From positions 1 through 7,380 of the forward strand of contig JAKBBE010000133.1 in NCBI GenBank assembly GCA_021826035.1: 7,380 nt of DNA. Direction: 5' to 3'. The stretch comes from Pseudomonadota bacterium. GTDB lineage: Bacteria > Pseudomonadota > Gammaproteobacteria > Steroidobacterales > Steroidobacteraceae. A program made the position numbers and the translations under genes. The notes under the pieces are model-generated. The model was not told the origin of the DNA and made no database searches. It worked only from the letters and a program-made list of their open reading frames with translations. This document shows, in pieces, positions 1-6,131 of the stretch (within the stretch, counting starts at the first letter, position 1; each line of letters opens with the position of its first letter).

Positions 1-12
1 CAGATTTGACAA

Positions 13-40
13 TTGCCGGCCCCGCCGGCTTCGGTACACT
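13..40 (+). promoter_or_regulatory. Candidate sigma70-type promoter for pilB
   Basis: A TACACT box at 35-40 matches the -10 consensus at four of six positions. TTGCCG at 13-18 lies 16 bp upstream as a possible -35. A perfect TTGACA also occurs at 6-11, but its 23-bp spacing to the same -10 is too long for it to serve as the usual partner. Transcription would begin near 47 and leave a leader of about 30 nt before the pilB ATG. The leader has no strong Shine-Dalgarno sequence. No sigma54 (GG-N10-GC) element is evident. This is inference from motif matching; the true promoter could lie upstream of the window. Confidence 0.35.
15..29. repeat. GC-rich inverted repeat upstream of pilB
   Basis: GCCGGC at 15-20 and again at 24-29 are separated by CCC. 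Each half is itself palindromic, so the 15-mer can fold as a 6-bp stem with a 3-nt loop. No T-run follows it, so it is not a typical intrinsic terminator. It lies between the candidate -35 and -10 elements of pilB. It may be an operator, or simply a chance product of high G+C. Confidence 0.4.
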
Positions 41-76
41 TGAGCCCCGCGGATCGACTCGGACCACCGTAAGTCC

Positions 77-1819
77 ATGAATGACAACGTCTCTGCAGCG
101 CTTGGAGGCGCACGCACCGGGCTCGGCGGCCTGCCGCAGCGCCTCGTCCAGGACGGAGTCGTCGACGAGGCCACTGTTCTGGAGGCCCTGAACACCTCGC
201 GCGAGCGAAAAATATCGCTCGTGACCCAGCTCGTAGAGGTCGGCGCCGCTCAGGCGCGCGACATCGCGGTCGCGGCCTCGAATGAATTCGGCGTCCCGGT
301 GTTCGACCTCGATGCCATCAGCCCCGACATGGACACGATCAAGCTGGTCAGCGACAAGCTGCTGGCCAAGCACCGGGTGCTGCCGCTCTACCGCCGCGGC
401 AAGAAGCTCTTTCTCGGCGTCGCCGATCCGACCCACCTGCATGCCATCGATGAGATCAAGTTCCAGACCAGCCTCAGCATCGAGGTGGTCATCGTCGATG
501 ACGACAAGCTACAGGCCGCGCTCGACAAAGCCATCGAGCAGGCCGGCAGCCAGATCGACTCCCTCGGCACCGAGGGGGACGTCGATCTCGAGGGCCTGGA
601 CGTCACCGGGGGCGACCAGGAAGCGGAGGATCGCGGCGCCCGCGACGATATCGAAGACGCCCCGATCGTCCGCTTCGTGAACAAGGTGATGCTGGACGCG
701 ATTCGCCGCGGTGCGTCGGACATCCACTTCGAGCCCTACGAGAAGACCTACCGGGTGCGTTTTCGCATGGACGGCGTGTTGAAGGAAATGGCACAGCCCC
801 CGGTCCAGCTCGGCGGCAAGCTGGCCGCCCGACTGAAGGTCATGGCGCGGCTCGACATCGCCGAGCGGCGGGTGCCCCAGGACGGGCGCATCAAGATGAA
901 GCTGTCCAAAACCCGGGCCATCGATTTTCGTGTCAGCACCTGCCCGACGCTGTTCGGCGAGAAGGTGGTGATGCGTATTCTCGACCCGTCGCAGGCGATG
1001 CTCGGCATCGACTCCCTCGGCTACGAGCCGTTCCAGCGCGTGCTCTACGAGGAATTCCTGGCGAAGCCCCAGGGCATGATCCTGGTCACCGGCCCGACCG
1101 GCAGCGGCAAGACGGTCTCGCTGTACACGGGCCTGAATATCCTCAATCAAGAAGGCACGAACATCTCCACCTGCGAGGACCCGGCGGAAATCAACCTGCC
1201 CGGGGTCAACCAGGTCAACATCAACCCGAAGGTCGGATTGACCTTTGCGGCCGCCATGCGCGCCTTCCTGCGCCAGGACCCTGACGTCATCATGGTCGGT
1301 GAGATCCGCGACCTCGAGACTGCGGAAATCGCCATCAAGGCGGCCCAGACCGGCCACTTGGTGCTCTCGACATTGCACACCAATGATGCGCAGCAGACCC
1401 TGACGCGACTGGTGGACATGGGCGTCAAGCCCTACGCGATCGCCACCTCCATCAGCCTGATCATCGCGCAACGGCTGGCCCGCAAGCTGTGCAATCAGTG
1501 CAAGCAACCGCTCGACATTCCGGCCGAAGCGCTTCTGAAGGAAGGCTTCAGCGAAGAGGATGCACGGGGCGGTATGAAGATTTTCGGGCCCGTCGGTTGC
1601 TCGAATTGCACCGACGGCTACAAAGGCCGCACGGGCCTCTACCAAGTCATGCCGCTCACCAATGCCATTGCGCGCATCATTCTTGCTGGCGGCAGCGCCG
1701 TCGAGATCGGCGATGAGGCGGCGCGCGAGGGCATCTGGGATCTGCGCCGGGCGGGCCTCGAGAAGGTCAAATCCGGCCTCACCAGTCTCGAAGAAGTCAA
1801 CAGCGTCACCATCGACTGA
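77..1819 (+). CDS. pilB: Type IV pilus assembly (extension) ATPase PilB
   Basis: PilB is the cytoplasmic hexameric ATPase that powers type IV pilus extension by turning the platform protein PilC. At 580 residues the protein has the family's usual length. An N-terminal MshEN/T2SSE_N-type domain covers about 20-155 and is followed by an acidic linker at about 160-195. The ATPase core carries Walker A GPTGSGKT (339-346), an Asp box TCEDPAEI (365-372), a Walker B region DPDVIMVGEIRD (401-412, catalytic Glu409) and a His box GHLVLSTLHTND (426-437). Four cysteines in two CxxC pairs (472/475 and 508/511) form the zinc site typical of extension ATPases. This separates it from the retraction ATPases PilT and PilU, which lack both the N-domain and the zinc site. 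The ATG at 77 gives the expected PilB N-terminus. It is the first gene of pilBCD, with pilC starting 17 bases after its stop. GspE of type II secretion is the alternative, but the gene context favours PilB. Confidence 0.96.
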   Translation: MNDNVSAALGGARTGLGGLPQRLVQDGVVDEATVLEALNTSRERKISLVTQLVEVGAAQARDIAVAASNEFGVPVFDLDAISPDMDTIKLVSDKLLAKHRVLPLYRRGKKLFLGVADPTHLHAIDEIKFQTSLSIEVVIVDDDKLQAALDKAIEQAGSQIDSLGTEGDVDLEGLDVTGGDQEAEDRGARDDIEDAPIVRFVNKVMLDAIRRGASDIHFEPYEKTYRVRFRMDGVLKEMAQPPVQLGGKLAARLKVMARLDIAERRVPQDGRIKMKLSKTRAIDFRVSTCPTLFGEKVVMRILDPSQAMLGIDSLGYEPFQRVLYEEFLAKPQGMILVTGPTGSGKTVSLYTGLNILNQEGTNISTCEDPAEINLPGVNQVNINPKVGLTFAAAMRAFLRQDPDVIMVGEIRDLETAEIAIKAAQTGHLVLSTLHTNDAQQTLTRLVDMGVKPYAIATSISLIIAQRLARKLCNQCKQPLDIPAEALLKEGFSEEDARGGMKIFGPVGCSNCTDGYKGRTGLYQVMPLTNAIARIILAGGSAVEIGDEAAREGIWDLRRAGLEKVKSGLTSLEEVNSVTID

Positions 1820-1822
1820 CGT

Positions 1823-1826
1823 AGGA
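1823..1826 (+). promoter_or_regulatory. Ribosome binding site of pilC
   Basis: AGGA at 1823-1826 lies 10 nt before the ATG at 1837, within the short pilB-pilC gap. It supports that ATG as the pilC start. The other plus-strand genes here show weak sites or none. Confidence 0.5.
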
Positions 1827-1836
1827 CGGCCCACCC

Positions 1837-3072
1837 ATGCCCCCGGCACTCTCTGCGACCGCCAAGAGCTCGAAACCCGACGTCCCCTTCCTGTGGGAAG
1901 GGCGCGACAAACGCGGCCAGCGCGTCAAGGGCAATACCATGGCCCCCGACGAGGGCTCGGTCCGCGCGGACCTGCGCCGCCAGGGGATTGCCCCCTCACG
2001 GGTGCGCCGCAAGCGCGAGAGCTTGAAGGGCGGCAGGGTCAATGCCGCGGACATCTCGGTGTTCAGCCGCCAGCTCGCCACGATGCTCATCGCCGGCATT
2101 CCCATGGTGCAGTCGTTCGAGATCGTCGCGAGCGGCGTCGACAAGCCCTCGTTGCGCAATCTGATCCTCGCGGTCAAAGCGGACGTCGAATCGGGCACCT
2201 CGTTGTACGAGTCGCTGGCGAGGCACCCGCTCTATTTCGACGATCTGTTCGTGAACCTGGTGCGCGCCGGGGAGCAGGCGGGCGCGCTCGACACGCTGCT
2301 CGACAAGATCGCGACCTACAAGGAAAAATCGGAAGCGACCAAGAAGAAGGTCAAGAAGGCGCTGTTCTACCCTGCGGCCGTCTTGATCGTCGCCGGCATC
2401 GTCACCACCGTGCTGATGATTTTCGTGATTCCGGAGTTCCAGAAGCTGTTCAAGGGATTCGGCGCGAACCTGCCGGCCTTCACGATGTTCGTGATCGGCA
2501 TCTCGAATGCGCTGCGCCGGCACGGCATCTGGATCGCGCTCGTGATCGGTGCGGCGGGGTGGACCTTCATGTATTTCCAGAAGCGCTCGCGCAAGATGCG
2601 CGAAGTGCTCGACCGGATGTCGCTGAAAATTCCGATCATCGGACCGATCCTGAACAAAGCGGCGATCGCCCGCTACGCCCGTACGCTCTCGACGATGTTC
2701 GCCGCCGGTGTACCCCTCGTGGAAGCCCTCGAGTCGGTGGCGGGGGCGACGGGCAACATCGTCTACGAGAACGCGGTCCTGAAGATGCGCGATGAGGTCG
2801 CGACCGGCCAGCGCCTGCAGCGCGCCATGGAGTCGCAGGGCGTGTTCCCGAACATGGTGGTGCAGATGATCGCGGTCGGCGAGGAATCCGGCTCGCTCGA
2901 TGAAATGGCGGCCAAGGTCGCCGTGTTCTACGAGGCGGAAGTGGACAACGCGGTGGACTCCATGTCGAGCCTGCTCGAGCCGCTGATCATGGTGATCCTC
3001 GGGGTGATCGTCGGCGGCCTGGTCATCGCGATGTACCTGCCCATCTTCCAGCTCGGCAACGTCGTCCACTGA
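1837..3072 (+). CDS. pilC: Type IV pilus inner-membrane platform protein PilC
   Basis: PilC is the polytopic inner-membrane platform of the type IV pilus machine; it couples PilB and PilT ATPase motion to pilin insertion or removal. At 411 residues it has the family's typical length. Two homologous GspF/T2SSF domains are visible. The first opens near VFSRQLATMLIAGIPMVQSF (75-94) and the second near RYARTLSTMFAAGVPLVEAL (279-298). Each includes the GE-x-(S/A)-G-(S/A)-L-type motif (AGEQAGALD at 144-152, VGEESGSLDE at 347-356). Hydrophobic membrane segments fall at about 178-198, 229-246 and 381-402. The C-terminus MYLPIFQLGNVV (399-410) is the family's conserved end. It lies between pilB (17-base gap) and pilD (1 base between its stop and the GTG of pilD), so the three are almost surely co-transcribed and pilD is likely translationally coupled. 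GspF is the alternative, disfavoured by context. Confidence 0.96.
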   Translation: MPPALSATAKSSKPDVPFLWEGRDKRGQRVKGNTMAPDEGSVRADLRRQGIAPSRVRRKRESLKGGRVNAADISVFSRQLATMLIAGIPMVQSFEIVASGVDKPSLRNLILAVKADVESGTSLYESLARHPLYFDDLFVNLVRAGEQAGALDTLLDKIATYKEKSEATKKKVKKALFYPAAVLIVAGIVTTVLMIFVIPEFQKLFKGFGANLPAFTMFVIGISNALRRHGIWIALVIGAAGWTFMYFQKRSRKMREVLDRMSLKIPIIGPILNKAAIARYARTLSTMFAAGVPLVEALESVAGATGNIVYENAVLKMRDEVATGQRLQRAMESQGVFPNMVVQMIAVGEESGSLDEMAAKVAVFYEAEVDNAVDSMSSLLEPLIMVILGVIVGGLVIAMYLPIFQLGNVVH

Positions 3073-3073
3073 C

Positions 3074-3973
3074 GTGTCGGCCGCTGCACTGCTCGCTGCG
3101 TCGCCCGCGTTCTTCACCGCCACCTGCGGGGTGCTGGGGCTGGTGATCGGCAGTTTTCTGAACGTGGTCATTCACCGCGTGCCGATCATGTTGGAGCGGC
3201 GCTGGCGCGCGGAATGCGCGGAGCTCACCGCCGAGGCGCCGACGCAGGCTGCCGGCACTGCGGGACCCTACAACCTGGTCGTGCCGCGCTCATGCTGTCC
3301 GGCGTGCCAGGCGCCGATCGGCGCCTGGCACAACATTCCGGTGCTGAGCTATCTGTGGCTGCGCGGCCGGTGTGCCAGCTGCTCGGCACGCATCAGCCCG
3401 CGTTATCCGCTCGTGGAGATGTTGACGGCAGGACTGTCGGCGCTGGTGGCCTGGAAGTTCGGGTTCGGCTGGCCGACGCTGGCGGCGCTCGTGCTCACCT
3501 GGTTCCTGGTGGCGCTCGCGGCCATCGACATCGACCGCCAACTGCTGCCGGACTCCCTCACCCTGCCGCTGATGTGGATCGGTTTGCTGCTCAGCCTGCT
3601 CGCTCCGGCGCCCATCGGCCTGCCCGTGCCGGTCGATCCGCGGGCGGCGCTCATCGGCGCTGCGGCCGGCTATCTCAGTCTCTGGGGCATCTATCACCTG
3701 TTCCGTGCGCTCACCGCGAAGGAAGGCATGGGCTACGGGGATTTCAAATTGCTGGCCGCGCTCGGCGCCTGGCTCGGCTGGCAGATGTTGTTACCGACGG
3801 TGATCATTGCTTCGGCGGTGGGCGCGGTCGTGGGGATCGTGCTCATCGTGGCGCGCGGGCGCAGCAGCAGCGTGCCGATTCCGTTCGGACCGTTCCTCGC
3901 CGCCGGCGGCTGGCTGATGCTGATGTACGGACATCAGATGGTTCGGCTCTACCTGGGGCTCTTTCCAGGCTGA
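3074..3973 (+). CDS. pilD: Type IV prepilin peptidase / N-methyltransferase PilD
   Basis: PilD is the inner-membrane aspartyl protease that removes the class III leader peptide from prepilins and pseudopilins and N-methylates the new first residue. It is 299 residues long, as is usual. An N-terminal hydrophobic segment contains the family signature GLVIGSFLNVVIHRVP (22-37). A cytoplasmic loop carries two CxxC pairs (75/78 and 100/103), the zinc-binding feature of bifunctional methylase-peptidases. The A24 peptidase part follows with several membrane segments. The first active-site aspartate lies in IDIDRQLLPD (151-160, Asp152 or Asp154), and the second is in GMGYGD (218-223, Asp223). The start is a GTG at 3074, one base after the pilC stop codon; it gives a normal PilD N-terminus and fits translational coupling. 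It probably also serves any type II secretion system encoded elsewhere. Confidence 0.95.
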   Translation: MSAAALLAASPAFFTATCGVLGLVIGSFLNVVIHRVPIMLERRWRAECAELTAEAPTQAAGTAGPYNLVVPRSCCPACQAPIGAWHNIPVLSYLWLRGRCASCSARISPRYPLVEMLTAGLSALVAWKFGFGWPTLAALVLTWFLVALAAIDIDRQLLPDSLTLPLMWIGLLLSLLAPAPIGLPVPVDPRAALIGAAAGYLSLWGIYHLFRALTAKEGMGYGDFKLLAALGAWLGWQMLLPTVIIASAVGAVVGIVLIVARGRSSSVPIPFGPFLAAGGWLMLMYGHQMVRLYLGLFPG

Positions 3974-3991
3974 TCGCCCCCGCTCGGCGCA

Positions 3992-4011
3992 AATTCGCGC
4001 TAGAATTCGCG
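3992..4011. repeat. Direct repeat AATTCGCG in front of coaE
   Basis: AATTCGCG occurs at 3992-3999 and 4004-4011, separated by CTAG. The 12-bp period and the overlap of the second copy with the TAGAAT box place it across the presumed coaE promoter. The repeat is short, so a chance origin is possible. Confidence 0.4.
4001..4006 (+). promoter_or_regulatory. Candidate -10 box for a leaderless coaE transcript
   Basis: TAGAAT matches the TATAAT consensus at five of six positions and stands out in a G+C-rich stretch. It ends 7 nt before the TTG start codon at 4014, so transcription from it would begin at or next to the start codon. No good -35 is seen at 16-18 bp spacing and no Shine-Dalgarno sequence lies between box and start. 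coaE may also be read through from pilBCD, since only 40 bases separate it from pilD. Confidence 0.4.
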
Positions 4012-4013
4012 GC

Positions 4014-4625
4014 TTGGGCACGAAAATCATTCGAATCGGTCTGACCGGCGGCATCGCCAGCGGGAAATCCACCGTGGCGGAGCTGTTCCGCACGCGCGCG
4101 ATTCCCATCATCGATACCGACCAGATCGCACGCGAGGTGGTCGAGCCGGGGCAGCCCCCGCTCGAGCGGCTGGTGGAGCGCTTCGGTGCGGGCATCCTGA
4201 CCCCGGACGGTCATCTCGACCGGCCGCGGCTGCGCGAGATCGTGTTTTCCGATCCGAAGGCGCGCGCCGACCTCGAGGCACTGACGCACCCGGCCATCGG
4301 CACGGCCGTGGAGTCGCTCGCGGCCGCTGCGGGCGGGCCGTACCAGATCCTGGTCATTCCGCTCCTCGTCGAGAAGGGACTGGCGGGACGGGTCGACCGC
4401 GTGCTGGTGGTGGACTGCCCGGAGGATTTGCAGCTTAAACGCCTGCAGCAGCGCGACGGCTCGACGCTCGAGCAGGCCCGCGCCATGCTCAGCGCGCAGA
4501 CCTCGCGCGCCACGCGGCTGAAGGCGGCCCACGACGTCATTCACAACGAGTCGGATCTGGCGGCATTGCGCGAACAGGTCGCGTCGCTGCATCAACGCTA
4601 CCTGGAACTCGCTGAGAAGTCCTGA
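4014..4625 (+). CDS. coaE: Dephospho-CoA kinase CoaE
   Basis: CoaE catalyses the last step of coenzyme A biosynthesis in the cytoplasm, the ATP-dependent phosphorylation of the ribose 3'-hydroxyl of dephospho-CoA. The 203-residue length is normal. The P-loop is in LTGGIASGKST (10-20). The substrate-contacting motif IDTDQIAREVVEPGQ lies at 33-47, a THP motif at 91-93 and IPLLVE at 115-120. The lid and C-terminal part hold the QQRDGSTLEQA...AQTSRATRL region (145-169) and the DVIHN motif (174-178). The start is inferred as TTG at 4014: it leaves eight residues before LTGG, close to E. coli CoaE, and no in-frame ATG or GTG lies nearby. The site has no Shine-Dalgarno sequence. The pilD-coaE order is conserved in many gammaproteobacteria and does not imply a role for CoaE in pilus assembly. 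Confidence 0.95.
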   Translation: MGTKIIRIGLTGGIASGKSTVAELFRTRAIPIIDTDQIAREVVEPGQPPLERLVERFGAGILTPDGHLDRPRLREIVFSDPKARADLEALTHPAIGTAVESLAAAAGGPYQILVIPLLVEKGLAGRVDRVLVVDCPEDLQLKRLQQRDGSTLEQARAMLSAQTSRATRLKAAHDVIHNESDLAALREQVASLHQRYLELAEKS

Positions 4626-4628
4626 CCG

Positions 4629-4641
4629 GACGTGTCACGTC
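4629..4641. repeat. Interrupted palindrome GACGTG-T-CACGTC after coaE
   Basis: A perfect 6-bp inverted repeat with a single central base begins four bases after the coaE stop codon. With a 1-nt centre it is better suited to binding a dimeric protein than to forming an RNA hairpin, and no T-run follows, so it is not a terminator. It lies about 15-27 bp upstream of the suggested zapD -35. No known regulator is assigned. Confidence 0.4.
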
Positions 4642-4655
4642 GCGCCTTGCGGACA

Positions 4656-4685
4656 TTTACGCAACACACGCTCGTCACGCACAAT
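4656..4685 (+). promoter_or_regulatory. Candidate promoter for zapD with a start at or near the ATG
   Basis: TTTACG at 4656-4661 and CACAAT at 4680-4685 each match the sigma70 consensus at four of six positions, with an 18-bp spacer. The -10 ends 7 nt before the ATG at 4693, predicting a leaderless or nearly leaderless zapD message. No Shine-Dalgarno sequence is seen before the ATG, which agrees. A weak inverted repeat (TTGCG 4647-4651, CGCAA 4660-4664) overlaps the -35. Confidence 0.35.
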
Positions 4686-4692
4686 AGCTGCC

Positions 4693-5544
4693 ATGACCAC
4701 CGAGACCGCTGAAGTCGCAGCCCCAGCCCCTGCTGCGTCCCCCGCCCCGAGCAGCCCCCGGCCCGTGACCACCCACAGCGGCCGCGTGCTGGTGTTCGAG
4801 CAGCCCCTGAACGAGCGGATGCGCACCTTCCTGCGCCTGGACTTTCTCTACAACCAGGCGCTCTATCACAACGAGACCGGCAGCCAGTGGGGCAGCCGCG
4901 CCGCGATGACGAGCCTGATCGACATCCTGGCGGTGATCTCGCGCAGCGATCTGCGCTCGGATGCGCTGAAGGAGATCGAACGCCAGCTGCAGCTGCTCGG
5001 GGAGTACCAGGCCCGGGCCGGCGTCGATACGCAGCGGCTGACGACGTTCATCACCAATCTGGGCCGGCTGCGCGCCGATCTGATGAGTGCCGGCGTCGCC
5101 TGCCAGCAGCCACTGCGCGACTCGGAGTTCTTGAACGCCATCAAGCATCGCAGCAGCATTCCGGGCGGGACGTGCGAGTTCGACCTGCCGGATTACCTGT
5201 ACTGGCTGAACGAGCCGGACGAGCTGCGCATGCAGGCCTTCAACCAGTGGCTCACCCTGCTGCGCCCGCTGTGCGATGCGGTCGCGGAGCTGCTGTGGCT
5301 GACGCGCCAGTTCGGCCGCACCCGCCAGGAATGCGCGCGCGGCGGCACGTTCACCATCACCTTCGACCGGGACAATCCGCTGCAGCTGCTGCGCATCCTG
5401 CTGCCGGCCTCGAGCGGCCTGTATCCGGAAGTGAGCGGCAGCCACCACCGCTGCAGTCTGCGGTTTCTCAGCTGGAATGGGCTCTCGCAGCGGGCCACGC
5501 AGTGCACTGAGGACGTGCCGTTCCAGCTGGCCACCTGCGCGTAA
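4693..5544 (+). CDS. zapD: Cell division protein ZapD (FtsZ-bundling, formerly YacF)
   Basis: ZapD is a cytoplasmic Z-ring-associated protein that binds the FtsZ C-terminal tail and cross-links FtsZ filaments into bundles. Recognition rests on similarity to E. coli ZapD along the whole length. The signatures are [19 protein letters not shown] (34-52), [12 protein letters not shown] with a downstream WL (155-172), the [20 protein letters not shown] region (233-252) and RFLSW (257-261) near the end. The mature core from about 32 onward matches the usual length of about 250. The first 30 residues are an Ala/Pro/Ser-rich extension, low in complexity and probably disordered. The ATG at 4693 is chosen for the -10-like box 7 nt upstream. 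An in-frame GTG at 4765 or 4786 would remove most or all of the extension and cannot be excluded. The gene lies between coaE and yacG, as in E. coli. Confidence 0.93.
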   Translation: MTTETAEVAAPAPAASPAPSSPRPVTTHSGRVLVFEQPLNERMRTFLRLDFLYNQALYHNETGSQWGSRAAMTSLIDILAVISRSDLRSDALKEIERQLQLLGEYQARAGVDTQRLTTFITNLGRLRADLMSAGVACQQPLRDSEFLNAIKHRSSIPGGTCEFDLPDYLYWLNEPDELRMQAFNQWLTLLRPLCDAVAELLWLTRQFGRTRQECARGGTFTITFDRDNPLQLLRILLPASSGLYPEVSGSHHRCSLRFLSWNGLSQRATQCTEDVPFQLATCA

Positions 5545-5552
5545 GCGGCACG

Positions 5553-5738
5553 ATGCAGATCCAATGCCCCACCTGTGGTCGCCGGCTGGAGTGGAGCGAG
5601 GCGCCCCTGCGTCCGTTCTGCAGCGAGCGCTGCCGGCTGATCGATCTGGGCGGATGGCTCAGCGAGCGCAATGCCATCCCGGGCGAGGCCGTCGAGCCGG
5701 GCCCGGACGGTCTGCCCGAGCCCGAACACGACGCCTGA
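5553..5738 (+). CDS. yacG: DNA gyrase inhibitor YacG, small zinc protein
   Basis: YacG is a small zinc-binding protein that in E. coli binds the GyrB C-terminal region and blocks gyrase from binding DNA. This copy has 61 residues, within the family range. The zinc site uses Cys5 and Cys8 (CPTCG) and Cys23 and Cys27 (FCSERC). It is followed by the invariant RLIDLGGWL stretch (28-36), and the C-terminal tail is acidic and Gly/Pro-rich. The ATG at 5553 places the first CxxC four residues from the start. Only 8 bases separate it from the zapD stop, so the two are likely co-transcribed; no strong ribosome site is visible. Its TGA directly abuts the stop codon of the opposing gene. Confidence 0.95.
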   Translation: MQIQCPTCGRRLEWSEAPLRPFCSERCRLIDLGGWLSERNAIPGEAVEPGPDGLPEPEHDA

Positions 5739-6131
5739 TCAGCGCAGTTTGATCTTGCCGCCGCCGGGGATGCCACCCGGACCGCCGCCGGCGACATCCG
5801 GCACCACGATGCGCGAGGCGGACTCGCGACGCATTTCGCGGGCCTCTTCGATGGCCTGCTCGATCGCCGCGCGGACCCCGTCGGAGAAGTTCGCGAGCGC
5901 CTCCGGGAGCGTCGCGCCCGGCAGCTCGAACGAGAGCGGCAGCACACCGGCGGGCGTCAGCAGCTGCGTCTGGCCGGAGAACTGCACGGCGCGGGACGGA
6001 TCCGGCGCGCCCTCGACCGTCACGGGCGTCAGCCGCCGCAGCGTGCCGGCGCGCCGGTCGGTGAAGATTTCTTCGCGGTAGAGATTGGCCGCGTCCAGTT
6101 CGATTTCAGGGATGTCGTTCGGGTCGGCCAT
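5739..6131 (-). CDS. Uncharacterised 130-residue cytoplasmic protein with Gly-rich tail
   Basis: I do not recognise this family by name. The product is 130 residues, without cysteines, signal peptide or membrane segment. It seems to have three parts. The first is an acidic N-terminus followed by YREEIFTDRRAGTLRRLTPV (18-37). A middle stretch at about 38-72, rich in hydrophobic and Gly/Pro residues, looks like beta strands and contains FSGQTQLLTPAGVLPLSFEL (51-70). A long charged helix at about 75-108 (ALANFSDGVRAAIEQAIEEA, then REMRRESASRIVVP) precedes the Gly-rich tail GGGPGGIPGGGKIKLR (115-130). The ordered appearance and codon use like its neighbours argue for a real gene. The ATG at 6131 has a GAGGG ribosome site 5 nt upstream and overlaps the end of mutT by 26 bases, so it is probably the last gene of a secA-mutT operon and translationally coupled. 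In E. coli this position between mutT and yacG has no equivalent gene that I know of. Function is unknown. Confidence 0.8.
   Translation of the reverse strand: MADPNDIPEIELDAANLYREEIFTDRRAGTLRRLTPVTVEGAPDPSRAVQFSGQTQLLTPAGVLPLSFELPGATLPEALANFSDGVRAAIEQAIEEAREMRRESASRIVVPDVAGGGPGGIPGGGKIKLR
5758..5791. repeat. Short direct repeat encoding the Gly-rich tail
   Basis: CCGCCGCCGG occurs at 5758-5767 and 5782-5791, a 24-base period that keeps the reading frame of the minus-strand gene. It encodes the two GGG-containing pieces of the tail at residues 115-125. Repeat slippage could vary the tail length in units of codons. Confidence 0.5.

Noticed and set aside
6..11. Perfect TTGACA as the -35 of the pilB promoter
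   Set aside because: The only good -10 (35-40) is 23 bp away, well beyond the 15-19 bp normally tolerated, and nothing like a -10 lies at about 29-34.
509..1849. A 446-residue minus-strand open frame opposite pilB
   Set aside because: It is a shadow of pilB: the plus strand encodes an intact PilB with all motifs. The antisense product has a composition typical of reversed high-G+C codons and no recognisable domain.
1662..2795. A 377-residue plus-strand frame overlapping pilB and pilC
   Set aside because: It is an out-of-frame, Arg-rich translation crossing two well-supported genes, with no domain.
1996..3171. A 391-residue minus-strand open frame opposite pilC
   Set aside because: The product is rich in His, Arg and Asp with no motif, and it lies wholly opposite pilC and the start of pilD. 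Long antisense frames are expected at this G+C content.
5690..5800. GC-rich stretch at the convergent junction as a bidirectional terminator
   Set aside because: The G+C-rich repeats are explained by Gly and Pro codons, and no T-run follows a stable stem on either strand.
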